A stretch of DNA of 64,000 bases from Craterostigma plantagineum (Eukaryota; Streptophyta; Magnoliopsida; Lamiales; Linderniaceae): the NCBI GenBank assembly GCA_027422505.1, contig JAPQWV010000005.1, forward strand, positions 15,211,001 through 15,275,000. The letters run 5' to 3'. This document shows positions 1 through 11,289 of the stretch, piece after piece (the stretch's first letter is position 1; each line of letters starts with the position of its first letter). The translations under genes and the position numbers were made by a program. Under the pieces are notes generated by a model. The model ran no database searches, was not told where the DNA came from, and saw only the letters and a program-made list of their open reading frames with translations.

Positions 1-786
1 GGGAGCTCGAGTAGGGGAAAAGAAGAATTTCCCCTCTTCCTTTTTGTTCAGCTTCAAAAGGGCTGATATCATGGACAGAGAGGGCTCGAAGCGAAAATAA
101 CTAAGAAGTACGGCGAGAGAGAGAAGAAGGCTAAAAGAGTTTGGGGCTAGTTGCGCTGGGGAAAGGCTGAAATATTCGCAGATATTTACGATGAAACGAG
201 GAATGGGAAATCTAAGACCCATCTCGACCTGCTCGAAAAAATACGTGCCAAAGCCCTCGGGAGGGGCGCTGGCTAGGTCGGTAAGGGAAGGGATTCTAAC
301 TTCAAAATCGTCGGGCATGCCCGAGAGGGATTTTAGCCTAGGGAGGTCAGAGGACTTAAAAGTGGATACTTTAATTTGATGCCACCGGGTACCACGGCGA
401 CCAGCACGAAAGGACTCGACCTCCCCGATCCAGGCACTTAAGGCCCTGCGAAAGGCTCCCGGACCAGGAAAGTCGTCCTCACGGGGAGGATCCGGCTCCC
501 TAACAACAGATGGTTGAGGAATAGTAGGAACAGAGTAGGTGGCCTCTGAATCTACGGAAGGCGCCCTCAACGAACCCTCGCCTTGGACTACAGAATCAAC
601 CCTCAAGGAAACTTCTCGAGGGGCCCCAACGCTCCCCACAGGGCTACCCCCCACGCTAACCACGGGACTCCCTGACCCCTCAAAAGAATAGCTACTACCG
701 TCAGAAGAACTACTGCTACCACTACTCGAACCCTCAGCGAACCTACCCGAAGCAATATAGGAACTCTCACCATAATTAGAAGACAT
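1..786 (-). CDS. Antisense ORF of a Tat-type Ty3/gypsy element, N-terminal part
   Basis: An open frame runs on the minus strand from an ATG at 786 to the left edge without a stop (about 262 codons), so the C-terminus is missing. The first ~110 residues are Ser/Gly/Pro-rich and low complexity. Around residues 195-235 the stretch GLRFPIPRFIVNICEYF followed by LSPAQLAPNSF matches the pattern of the putative gypsy-type transposon domain (PF04195). This family is known as an extra ORF on the strand opposite gag-pol in Tat-lineage elements. That fits here: a + strand polypurine tract and LTR start 500 bp upstream of the ATG, so gag-pol should lie on + to the left of the window. The molecular function of the family is unknown. 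The complete Tat element at 50-62.5 kb has the same arrangement. Confidence 0.8.
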   Translation of the reverse strand, partial: MSSNYGESSYIASGRFAEGSSSGSSSSSDGSSYSFEGSGSPVVSVGGSPVGSVGAPREVSLRVDSVVQGEGSLRAPSVDSEATYSVPTIPQPSVVREPDPPREDDFPGPGAFRRALSAWIGEVESFRAGRRGTRWHQIKVSTFKSSDLPRLKSLSGMPDDFEVRIPSLTDLASAPPEGFGTYFFEQVEMGLRFPIPRFIVNICEYFSLSPAQLAPNSFSLLLSLAVLLSYFRFEPSLSMISALLKLNKKEEGKFFFSPTRAP

Positions 787-940
787 AGCTAGGCAAGGAA
801 AGAAACTAAGAGAAGAAATACTTACAGAAACCTAAAAAGCTTGGAAGGAAGGGCAGAATGGCTCGGGGACTCGGGAACTTAGCGTAGAGAGAGAGAACAG
901 TGAGAGAAAGCGGAAGAAAAGAAAATGAAAGAAGAAGTGG

Positions 941-952
941 GGTATATATAGG
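941..952 (-). promoter_or_regulatory. Candidate TATA box of the antisense ORF
   Basis: TATATATA at 943-950 in a GC-flanked context lies about 157 bp upstream of the ATG at 786. Initiation ~30 bp downstream would give a leader of about 130 nt. It sits inside the element between the antisense ORF and the LTR, which suggests an internal promoter rather than LTR-driven expression. Inference only. Confidence 0.45.
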
Positions 953-1273
953 CCCCATGCGCCTGATCCGAACCCTTGGATCAGGATCATATCGACGGGC
1001 CGCGTCGATCCGCGTCAACAAAACCATAATCCGCGTCAAACCTCAGAACGCGCGCCAGAGTTCCCGCCCAGACGTCCCATCAGAGCCATCCACTGAGACA
1101 ACGACACGTGGCAAGGAAGATGAAACGATCTTCAGAAAACCCAGAAGCATTAAGGGATTCGTTCCAAAAGCGATCCGGCCTAACCAAACGCCACAGCAAT
1201 CTCTAAGAACAATGGCGGCTCGGGTATTCACCACCACATAAAACGTCCAAAATTCACCAAACTCTTTTGGACT

Positions 1274-1291
1274 ACTCGAAGGGGGGACTAT
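1274..1291 (+). other. Polypurine tract of the left-edge element
   Basis: A purine run containing CGAAGGGGGGA ends immediately before the TGTTACC terminus of the LTR. Its position and orientation mark the end of the internal region of an element transcribed on +. Confidence 0.65.
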
Positions 1292-1703
1292 TGTTACCCT
1301 CGGGTATTACATACCCTCTGACAAAATACCCGACCCGCCTCAACCAATATAACCACCTGGTTTAAAATGAGGACCCCTATCCTTGGTGCCTCGGGGCGGC
1401 CTGAATGTTCCCCGGGGAGAAGTACCCCTATCCGAAACAGGTATCTATCTCTCACGTATCCTACCGTTACTCTGCCAATTTAATTACTCACGCACACACT
1501 TAAGCACACCATTCTTTTTTATGCTACTTCACGCCTGGGACACGGAAAATACCCTCTTGACCTAGGCAAGAGGGCAAACGACCCCCAAAAATTCCCTTGT
1601 TTCTGAATCTCCAGGCAGCACGCGCGGCGAAATTAAGGCGGGAAGAAGTCTGTTAGTCGTCCAACGCGGTAAATCCATTTTCCGGCGGCATCAAAAGGTA
1701 ACG
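1292..1703 (+). repeat. 3' LTR of the left-edge Tat-type element
   Basis: Begins TGTTACC directly after the polypurine tract and ends GGTAACG, an inverted terminal match with one change from the expected GGTAACA. It is about 412 bp. The 5' LTR and the left target duplication lie outside the window, so the boundaries rest on the terminal inverted repeat and the PPT only. Confidence 0.6.
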
Positions 1704-3148
1704 TAAACTATAAGTTGATATAATATATTTATTTAGACACACTCGTGGGGTCGGGTGTGCAAGAAAGTACTCGTTTATATTATTTGTGTTTGGATCAATA
1801 TTATTTTAAAAGGCGCATTGCACGATGTGTTAGGATATATTTGAACACGAGATAGTCATGTGTTTAATTATTAATGACTGTATGGTGATTCAATTAGGCA
1901 TGTTAACTTTCTCCGAGCGTTTAGTCTCACCCATAGAGAGTATAATATAAGTTCATAGTAGATTGAGTGTAGTTAGTACTGTCAAAATAGCCCGTGGCCC
2001 GTGGCCTCGCCGGCCCATTTTGACAGCTTTAAGTGTGGTGACGATAGTTCAGGTCATAAAAGTAAAGAACAAAGAGATACTCCATATGAGTAATTTAGCG
2101 CGCTACATTATTCATGTTTGCGCTTTTACTCAAAATTCTTGCGCTATTCAGGACTTGCTATTTTTTTTATTTTTTTGCGTTTTAATGCATTTTTCGCTAA
2201 AATCTGCTATAGTGCGCTACGAAACGCACTATTATTTTACGCTATTTAAAACACTGTTTTGGACATTGTAACTTCCAAAATTAATGAGGGGTACATATTA
2301 AGAAGGGTAATTCTATTGACACCCCCCGTTTTTCTATTTACACCCCTAATTAATATGTAATAAATTTTTACATACTTACCAATTAAAATTAACTATTTTA
2401 AATCATTAAATACTTACCAATTTTAAACTGATAGATAATTACCATTAAAGAAAATAATAGATGCTCCTAAAGATCGATCTAAGGAAACGAAAGAGATTAT
2501 TATGCCAGTATTGCTTTATTGATCTTATCAGCTCTCCCAACCTCTCACGTCAAGTGAACACATAGCATATACAATCATATGTCTAATCACCACTCACGTA
2601 TATAAATTGGATAACTAAAAAAAATAGAGTTGTAAAAGATCATTTAACAAGGCTAGCTTACTTAAATTCAACAACAAAAAATTCCTTACGTGGTGGGGGA
2701 TCCAATCAAATAGGAAAATTACCTTACGATGGAGGATTCTAACCAAGTTTGGAGCATGTCCCAACAGCATAAATAGAAGCTCGACCATCACTTTTAAACA
2801 CACTGCAATGCAGACAAGAGCCCCATAAATGAGTTCTAGTGAAAGATTTGATGGATCCTTTTAAGGAGTAAGAGCTTCGCGATTGAGATAGGTGCAAGCT
2901 AGTGTAGGTAGTTCGAGCCATATACTGTATTTCTTTCAAGGTAGAAGGTGATGCGAGACGTGTTCGGTTGCGGATTTGAGTTCTCTCCTTTGTCCCTTGA
3001 CACAAAGCCTATTCAACGCTAACATGAAACCAGTAATTGATACTTAGCACTTGAATTTATAGTATTTTTTATCTCGTTAAATATATTCTTATTTATTTTA
3101 TTATTTATTTTATTATTTATTTTCTCACATATTTCTTGTGCATATTTA
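1704..3148. other. AT-rich intergenic/TE-derived DNA, no gene recognised
   Basis: Contains only short accidental ORFs. There is a GC-rich clause near 1985-2020 inside otherwise AT-rich sequence. The region just left of the MULE transposase should contain the 5' part and left TIR of that MULE, but I could not identify a TIR. Confidence 0.5.
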
Positions 3149-4218
3149 GGTTAACGACATTTACGAAATAATCGAAGATGATGAACATAGAGAAAGTGAT
3201 GATACAAATGCTGACGTGGCTTGCAAATTTTTCACTAAAAAGGTATATATTTCATCAGTTATTATAATATATATGTGCTAGTTTAGTTTCTAAAGAATAA
3301 TTTAATGTTTAGGTGTTCGATTCTCGAGAAGACTTAATTTATTGGGTGCAAAATATGGGAGCAAGTCTTGGCTACGTAATTGTCACTAAAAGATCAAGGA
3401 CTTACTCCGGTGGAAAGTGTTCGAAAAGTTATATTTCAATGCGACCGTGGTGGTATCTACAAAAGAAATAAAATCTCTACAAGAAATACCGGCACAAGGA
3501 AAAGGTTGGATGTCCGTTTGAACTAAAGAGAACATCAACATCAAGTAATTGTTGGAAGCTGACCATTATATGTGGAATATACAATCATGAACCTGCAGTG
3601 GATCTTGAAGGTCATCCATATTCAAGACGACTTTCTAAAAATGAAGATATATTAGTAGAAGATTTGTTAAAAAAGAACGTGAAACCTCGAGCTATCCTAT
3701 CAACACTCAAGAAGCATAATGTGAATAATCATTCAACAATCAAAACGGTCTATAATGCTCGTCAAAAGTTCCGAGCGATGGCAAAAGATGGTGAAACTCA
3801 AATGCAGGTTGTTATGTCTTTTTTCCATGAAGAATGCTATTTTTAAAGTCGTTCCAATAGCTTAACCAGTTGGAAGATTTATTTTTCGTCCATCCAAAAT
3901 CGTTGGAGATATGGCGTGCATTTCTGCATGTGCTTCTGATGGACGCAACATACAAAACAAAAAGATAGAAAATGCCTCTTCTTGAAATTATTGGCGTAAC
4001 ATCCACTAATATGACCTTCTGCGTAGCATTCGTTCTAATGCATAAAGAGAAGGAGGTCAACTATAATTGGGTGTTAAATTGTCTCAAATCGACGATGGAT
4101 GGATGCGTTCGTTCTCCACGTGTTATTGACCCATACAGGGAGTTGGCTTTACTAAAAGCATGCAACAACATTTTTCCGGAAGCTAAAGGGTTACTCTGCA
4201 GATGACACATTATAGAAG
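3149..4218 (+). pseudogene. MULE transposase (FAR1-type), 5' half, decayed
   Basis: Fragments in several frames make up the N-terminal half of a Mutator-like transposase. An acidic exon (3155-3240) ends at a GTATAT donor and resumes after TTTAG near 3312 with a FAR1-like DNA-binding region (WVQNMGASLGY, then FQCDRGG, then HNHEP-type YNHEPAVDLEGH near 3580-3612). A helical linker follows (3598-3810). The catalytic core shows the first Asp in LLMDATYKT (about 3938) and MPLLEIIGVTS, the second Asp in VIDPYRELAL, and the LLCR-HI zinc-like motif, where the Trp codon is now TGA (about 4202). Several frameshifts and stops make it inactive. The coding sequence is cut at 4218 by LTR element L1 and resumes at 30493. 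Confidence 0.85.
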
Positions 4219-4230
4219 TGATGCGGGTAT

Positions 4231-7056
4231 TGTGGCGCCCCACCAGTCTACGTGACTAATGTGGTAGTAAAAAATAGATTGTGCAAAGTTGCTTATAAAA
4301 TTTTTCCTTTTACATAAAGGAATCGTAAAGTTTCCTACAAAATAATCATGGGACCTAATTACAGAGGAAAGTGCACATGTGTGTCAAAATAAACCTATCA
4401 CTGGGCCTCCACGAGGTCGCATCCATGTACACCCTTCCATCTCAAAAGCCCCCGGAAGCTTCAAAAGTTGGCCTCACCGTGAAATGATCACTTACCTTCA
4501 CGGGGACCTACAACACATAATAACGTGGAATGAGCTATAAAGCTCAGTAAGTGAAAATCATGCATGAAATGCACGTGACCTAAATAGTTCGCGCCGACGC
4601 TAGCCGACCACGTCTTTCTCATTTTTTCCATTCATATTGGGCCCTCTGCTTTCCATCTTACTATGCACCATTCATAGAGCTCAATCCCCTAAGGGTACAA
4701 ATAAGTGACAGTACACACACTGAGAGGCTAAACCCTAGTACGCAATCTGTGCTTAACCCTATGGTGCCTTTCCGTCCCAATGTGGTCCATATTGAGAGGC
4801 TAATAGTGCCTTCAATCCCAATGCGGTCCCATTGAGAGGTTAACCCGAGCACACAAATTGCGTTTAACCCTAAGGCGCCTTCCCATCCCAATACGGCCTG
4901 ACACGCGGACGCTTCTCACTGGTAGCCAACTCCGAGGTCGCCAACACCCGAGATACCCTTGGTGTCGCTTTTCCCTCAGGTCGCATCCTCCACGTTGGAT
5001 CTTCCGCTACAAGGGTATTCCCCTAAATATCATGTTATATAATTTGGCATCGTGAATCTCCATATTAGCATAGAAGAGCCTTGACTCGACAACAAATGCC
5101 AATATCGGCAAATATTCATCGCCCTCAGGCGATCTTATACTTATGCACGCTCTCTTTCCCTGACTCTTACGCTAGTCGTGCGTGCATATGCTCATGCCAT
5201 GAATCATGTAAAGATACGTGTCACGTAATCACATAAAATAAATTGTGTCACATAGAAAGTCACACATAGTCATAGAAGCATGTAACCACGTAATCCATAC
5301 ACATAAAAATTATGTGCTGTAGTTGCGATTTCCACTTACCTGTCGTCCGAGCTACGCTAATTTACTGCTTCGGGAATTGACTTCCGTTCAAGCCTTAAAT
5401 AAAAGGTTGGAGTATCAGTACATTATCTACCTTAGCTAACTATATCAAAATAATTAGCTTTCATTATACTAATTTGCTAGGTTTCTAAGTCATCTGATTT
5501 CTACTCTAAATTATGTTACTATTTAATTATAATCTAGGTATATACATCTCGGCGAAAGTTGCTTATTATTAAAATTGGATTCGCTCCATTGCATGATCTC
5601 CCAATCGTCCGATTCATCATTCATGGGAACTAGGTTTCGCCGAGTGTTCCTCATGTCATTAATTCGCCCGATTTGTACATGCCTTAATCATGGTTTCGGC
5701 CGATTCATGAAGCACCAAGACTTAGTTTCGCCGTCCCCAAAAATCGCCCGATTGATCGTGCTTTAAGGCTTATGAATCGCCCGATTTGTATCATGCATGG
5801 CTTGCTTTCGGTCGATCTTCATTGCCCCAATCGCCCGATTTAAGAATCGCCATGTTCACCTAAGATTAGGTGGTTTCGCCCGATTGGTTGCATGGAATCA
5901 TTCTCCATCGCCCGATTCCATGGTATAGAGGCCTTCCAATCGCCGAGTATTTTCTCATCATCCAATCGGCCGATTCTTCCTATGTTAATCCCTATGTAAA
6001 ACGAGAAAGTGTTCTACTTAAAGTTTTTATTGGTTTCGCCCGATTTGTGATGTCCACACCTTAAATTGTCAAGTTCTATCTATTTCTCCTAATCGGCCGA
6101 AAGTTCAAGTGGTTCTCTCTAATCGATCGAAAGCTTCAGAAGTTCATCCACCCTAAACGAAATTCATAGTCTATCCTTACCCAGAAATTGTAAGTTCTAA
6201 CTTCCCCTCTATTTTTAAGACGTCCTATACTGCCCAAAAATTAGCTTATACTTAAGTTATAAGCCTTAGAAATACGTTAGGCTACCCAAAACATACCTAA
6301 ATCTAAGGTAGCACTTAAATATGAATGTACACCCCAAATTAGGGTTTTCACGTCTACTTTACACCTTGGTTCCCATGTTTTCGTTAATTCTCTGAATTAA
6401 AATATTTAATCAACCTAAGTTATGAATTTTACAAAGATCATAAGTAAAAATTCCCTTGCCGAACTTGAAGTTTAAGCTTGTTTGGAATTTTCTTAAGTTA
6501 AGCTCCTCTCGGCTTCTTCTTTTCTTTTAGTTGATTTATCAGGGTTTTCTTAGTTTCTGGTTTCCTATATTCGTTTTCATCTATTGTTTCCTTGATTTAT
6601 TTGATAAGTATTAAGCTTAGAAAATTGGGAATTGAAGTGACAACTAGGTGACTAAGCTAGTTATCTTTACCTCACATGTTAAGAAATCCTGACGTGGCTT
6701 TTGTTTATTCAACTCTATATAAGTGATGATTGGTCTAATTTTAATAATATGTATCGATTGAAGCTCTAGTCAACATGCATAAATCGATCGAAACTACTTC
6801 TAAGCCTTGGGAATCGATCGATTTAATTTAAACATATTTAATCATGGCACACCACAATCGATCGATACCTCTCTTCACTTGTTCTCGGCGATTGTAGTAG
6901 TCACATACAAAAGAATCGATCGGTTTTTCCTTACCTCAGCGAAAGCTTTACTTCTAAGTCTTGAAATCGATCAAAACTTACTCCTTAAGGTTTATTTAAA
7001 TTCTATATTACCCCTACAATCGGCCGATTTTTAATTGTTTCGCTAACACACGGCGA
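4231..7056 (+). repeat. L2 left LTR, inner end missing
   Basis: Homologous to 19700-22260 from 4501 to 7056 in the same orientation, with scattered substitutions and small indels. Positions 4231-4500 are unique to this copy, and the last ~510 bp present in the right copy are absent here. At 7057 the sequence passes into a TA microsatellite. Confidence 0.85.
5571..7032. repeat. Dispersed AATCGNNCGATT palindrome cluster in L2 LTR
   Basis: More than twenty copies or half-copies of 10-12 bp palindromes: AATCGCCCGATT, AATCGGCCGATT and AATCGATCGATT. They are spread irregularly through 1.4 kb of LTR and also present in the right LTR (about 20800-22345). The flanks differ between copies, so this is not a simple tandem repeat. 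Function unknown. Confidence 0.75.
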
Positions 7057-7130
7057 AAGTTAGATGTAGATATATATATAATATATATATACATATAGAT
7101 ATATATACATATATATATACATCATACGGA
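7057..7130. repeat. TA microsatellite at left junction of the viral/retroelement block
   Basis: TATATATA-rich tract (about 7068-7115) directly at the break in L2 LTR homology. A second TA tract marks the other break near 19620-19665. Confidence 0.8.
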
Positions 7131-7977
7131 TAGGATCTTAGAATAATACGGATAGGATCTTAGAATTTTACAAAAAGGAATAATGGTACGTGGCGTTGTT
7201 AAACCTATTAGTCCAGTTATCAAGCTGTAAACAGTTTGATCCCGTTCGGACCCAAGGTATTCCAGCCTATATACCATTAATCCAAAAACATCATAAAATA
7301 AAAATTATTTTTGTGATTATAAGAATTATATTGTCGAATACAAGGACTTTTACATAATAAAATTTTTCATTCAATTAATTCAATCGGTAACAGCATTACC
7401 CTTCAAACGCCTTTACTGCGGCAACAAGGGCTAGCCAAGAGCCGACACAGAATTAATCAAAATCAAATTTTATTATAACCTTTATTCAAAATTTAATTCT
7501 TTCAATCGATTTTTAAAAGTTTTTTATAAAGAAAAATATTACATCATATTAATATATGTATATATATATAAATATGATATAAAACCATGATTAAAGTATC
7601 AAGGCATCTTGGTGTAGTTTAACGTTAAGGTTTAGCCTTCCATTAAGGCTTGATTAAACAAAATTATAAAAAAGGATTAAAACTTACTTGAAGAGAAGAA
7701 GTAGATGCAAACCGGAACTTTTATTTCTTCAACGTAATTTACAAAGAGGGAGAGAGAGTACAAGAGTGGAAAGTAAAAACTGCGTACACAACATATGGCG
7801 AAAAGCCATATTTAAAGACACACAAAAGGAAACGAAGACAAAGGAATTATGATTCCAGCTGGCCTCCATCTTGATCTTGTTCTTGTTCATGATACCTCTT
7901 GCCGGCCATTTACTTTATAAAAGTAGAAGATTATGTTGTCGCCATGCCAAATTTTTAGCCGCCTAGTGGATGCCTTG
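7131..7977 (-). other. Non-coding flank downstream of the viral ORFs
   Basis: No ORF is supported. It contains a repeated CGGATAGGATCTTAGAAT motif (7127-7165). On the minus strand there is a TATA-like CTTTAAATATGG at about 7807-7818, downstream of the last viral ORF, where the intergenic promoter of a circular pararetrovirus genome could lie. No tRNA-Met primer site was found here. Confidence 0.4.
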
Positions 7978-9354
7978 TCATTCTTTGACTTTTTCTTTCA
8001 TCCTTTTGAAAGTTTCTTTAGTGATATTATCGATAGCATCTTCAAATGATAATAAGTCGTCATCTTCAAAGGGGTCTTGAGCTTCTCCTGCTTGGCAGAA
8101 GTCTTCATCTTTTGATGAAGTCCCCATAGACACATCGGAAATATCGATACCAAAATTCTTTCCGATATCTTTCTTTATTTCTTCCATATATTCGACCAAA
8201 ATTTGTTCTTTAGACAAATTTCCTTTCTGAATATTTAATCTTCTAGAAAGGACTTCAAACGGGCTAGGAGATTCTCGTTGCTGTCTTTTTTCAATTTATT
8301 CTTTATAATAAGCAACCTTTTCTTTGATTTTATCAATGGTTTGCTGTCCTTCAAATTCTCCTTGTCCGTCTATTCGGATCATTTTCTTCCAGAACTTTGT
8401 ATAAAATGTTCTCCATAGACAGGGAATATTTTGTTGGTTATGACCAACTTCAGGAGCCCATTTCCAAATCCATGGAATGCTATACTCAATATAAAAATGC
8501 ATTGAAGCCATTTCTTCAATCCATTTGTTATCATGTTGGGCTTCTATTAGAGCCGGCGAAACTTTAACCCACTCAGTATATAATCCTGAGAACGGTTCTT
8601 TAAGAATATTAATCGTGGCTCCGTAGGATAACCACCAATTATAAAACCAAGTAGGAATTTCCTGCTTGTACACATCAGCACAAATCTTGATCCACCAAGA
8701 ATGTTTTCTTTTGACGTTTTCATATAAGAAAACTCTATGAAAAGCTTGGATATAATCCCAATAGTTGAATTTAATGGGAACCTTTAATTCCGGATGGAAA
8801 TATTCCTTATCCTTCATTGGGTGAATAGCCCATGATTCAGGAGATATGATCCTTTTAATAATAATCTTACTGAAGTTATAAACTTTCTGGTTGTCAGTGA
8901 CAAAGTGATCAAATTCACAAGATTCTGTGAACTTAAGAATATTTTCGTAGTTCATCCTGTTTTTATAATATCCTCCAGCATATGATGCTGTATCCAAATA
9001 CCTTTGCATTAAGGTCCATGGTTGATCTTTCCATTTTAAATCATTTTCACTTAAGAGAAGTATAACTTCATTATGAGGATTTTGATCATAAATAAAATCT
9101 TGATCTTCAATTTCGTCATCTGCTACAATTTTAGCATAAGAAGTCGTACCTTCTTGAGTCTTTTGTTCCTTATATTTAAGGAATTCTTTAAACATCTGTT
9201 GATCTTGAGCACTCATGTTGCTCGAAGAAGACGAAGAGAGATTTTCTCTGAATAATTTTCTATTGCCATGTTGAGCAATAGGCTTGCCGCCTCTACCACC
9301 TCTATTAGAGGGATAGTTTTTCCCATATTGGGACATACCTGCAAAATTGTTCAT
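7978..9354 (-). pseudogene. Caulimovirid-like ORF downstream of RNase H, unknown function, one in-frame stop
   Basis: The frame opens at an ATG at 9354, whose ATGA overlaps the stop of the RT/RNase H ORF, an arrangement compatible with coupled translation. The first part (352 residues to 8296) has a Gly/Arg-rich N-terminus, a Ser run, then a Trp/Tyr-rich core with WYNWW-like and IPWIWKW segments. A TAA at 8296-8298 is followed in the same frame by a further acidic segment to 7978 with an SMGT-SKDEDF-like patch (starting SKEQILVEYMEE at about 8215). I read the two as one protein of about 458 residues with a premature stop. It occupies the position of the transactivator/ORF2 gene of plant pararetroviruses, but I see no known domain, so no function is assigned. 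Confidence 0.6.
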
Positions 9355-10347
9355 TGAATAAATTCTCGGGTATGAAAATCTGGAAGGCTATTATCACTTC
9401 CCTTTTTATAAATTATTTCAAAATCAAATGGAGCTAAATGAGCCTGCCATCTCGCAAACATTTGCTTGGAAACATCATGTTTAAAATCTTTTTGAAACAT
9501 AAATTTTGCTGCTTGGCAGTCAGTTTTTATTAAAAACTTTTGATTATATAAATCATCCTGAAATTTAAGAACGCACTTAACTATAGCAAGTACTTCTCTA
9601 GCTATAGTAGCATAATTTTTCTGAGCATTATTCCATTTCCCCGAATGGAATCTAACTAAATATTCTCTTTTTTCATCTGGAGAGATTTGTTTTAAAATTC
9701 CTCCATATCCTAAATCAGAGGCATCAGTTTCAGTAACCTTTTGCCAATTGGAATTAGCAAGCATAAGACAAGGTAAATGAGTAACCTTATTTTTAATTTT
9801 TTTAACTGCTTCAGTGTGACTATTTGTCCCCTGACAAGGAATTTTTTTAAGTCTATCGTATAAAATAGATGTATCAATAGCAAGATTTTTGTAATAGGGA
9901 GAAATATAATTTAAACTTCCTAAAAATCTTTGAAGTTGAGTTTTATCTAAAATTTGATCTGGGAATTTTGATGCAAACTCAATACTTCTATTAATTGGAT
10001 TAATATTTCCTTTTTCAATATTATGACCTAAAAAACAAATTTTTGTTTGAAACAAAACCATTTTGGGACTAGATATAACTAATCCATTTTGAATTACAAT
10101 TTTCTTGAATATATCAAGATGTTTAAAATGTGTTTCAATATCTTTTGAAAAGATTAAAATATCATCAATATAAACGATAATAAAATTACTATAAGGAATA
10201 AAAATATCGTTCATAATATTTTGAAATTCAGAAGGAGCATTTTCAAGCCAAAAGGCATAACGTTCCATTCAAACTGTCCAATTGGGACTGTAAAAGTTGT
10301 TTTATATCTATCTTGTTCGGCAATTTGAATTTGCCAAAAACCTGATT
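9351..10347 (-). pseudogene. Caulimovirid-like reverse transcriptase C-part and RNase H (endogenous)
   Basis: An open frame of 305 residues (9351-10268) with readable upstream extension contains the RT fingers/palm segment ending in the YIDD catalytic box (about residue 33), the FLGH motif, and then an RNase H domain with TDASDLGYGG, the Glu in AREVLAIVKC and IKTDCQAA. The C-terminus has a KGSDNSLPDF-type motif. The N-terminal half of RT is in another frame (10348-10797), so there is a frameshift near 10350. The ORF ends in a TGA overlapping the next ORF's ATG. Its place after protease and coat protein on the same strand, and the lack of an integrase, point to a Caulimoviridae-like origin rather than Ty3/gypsy. 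Confidence 0.8.
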
Positions 10348-10797
10348 TTAAATCAAATTTGAAAATATAATAGCATCAAATAAACGATCTAAAAGATCCT
10401 TTTTATTGGGAATAGGATACCTAATCCATTTCAAGACTTTATTAAGGGGTTTATAATTAATAACTAACCTAGGTGCTCCCCTTTCCTTTTCTGCCGCATT
10501 ATTGACATAAAAGGCTGTGCATGACCAAGGTGATTTCGAAGGTTTTATTAACCCTTTCTGTAAAAGAGAAGCTATTTCCTTTTTACATAATTCTAATAAT
10601 TCAGAATTCATTTGACAGGGACGAGCTTTAGTGGGAATATTTTTCTCACTAAAATCATCTTCATAAGGTAAGGAAACAATATGTTTTTTTCCTATTCCAA
10701 AAAGCATTTGGAAGATCGTTACATATTTGCAACTTAAATTCATTATATAATAATTTAATTTTTTCTTGTAACTTAGGATTTTGGATTTTATCCTCAA
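10348..10797 (-). pseudogene. Caulimovirid-like reverse transcriptase, N-terminal part
   Basis: Carries the start of the RT domain: the region with LLQKGLIKPSKSPWSC, then GAPRLVINYKPLN and RYPIPNKKDLL at about residues 84-140. It ends in a frameshift before the FD-box of the palm, which continues in the adjacent frame. The first ~45 residues overlap the protease ORF in another frame, so the joint between protease and RT is a second frameshift (about 10670-10720). Confidence 0.75.
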
Positions 10798-11266
10798 TTG
10801 TAAGTATATTAATTTCCTGTTTAAGGTAATTTACCTGATTTTCTTTTGCTTTAATAAGAATAGAATCCTTAATTTCATTAAGAATCCTAGAGAAGGGTTC
10901 GGTAATAAATTCAAAGTAAACTTCTTTGTTTTCGAAGTTACCTTTAAATCCATATTCATTAATATTTTGGATAGGAAATATTTTCCTAAGGAACGGAGTA
11001 CCAAGGATTACTTGGTTAGTAATATTCTTGACTAGCAAGAATGAGGTAGGAATACAGACCTTATTTTTACAAATAAAAGCCTTGGGAATTTTATAATTAA
11101 TTTGCAACTTTTCTCCGCTTGCAGAGCTAAGAGAATGAGTTGTTTTGTGGAAATATTGGGTAGGAATTATTCCTTCCTGGATGCAGTTTAAATCTGCACC
11201 ACTATCTATTAAAGCGATAAGATTTTTTTGAAAATTTTCGTCAATAAGTAGTGAAATTTTCACCAA
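10661..11266 (-). pseudogene. Caulimovirid-like aspartic protease
   Basis: A retropepsin-like domain with the active-site motif ALIDSGADLN at about residues 17-26 and the flap-side VILGTPFL at about 88-95, as in pararetroviral proteases that cleave the polyprotein. The reading frame is open upstream of the first Met into the end of the coat-protein ORF, which lies in another frame. A one-base change near 11310-11330, next to an A-run, would explain the break. I do not treat 11266 as a true start codon. Confidence 0.75.
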
Positions 11267-11289
11267 CCATTTTTGAGAAGTAATGACTT

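Noticed and set aside
900..1241. 113-codon + strand frame
   Set aside because: Covers the untranslated region between antisense ORF and PPT; no family resemblance.
2300..2360. TIR-like match to 32885-32910 as ends of the older MULE
   Set aside because: Similarity around TTAGGGGTGTAAA is too short and no 9-bp duplication was found.
9073..9255. Short + strand frame within viral ORFs
   Set aside because: Shadow of the minus-strand viral ORF.
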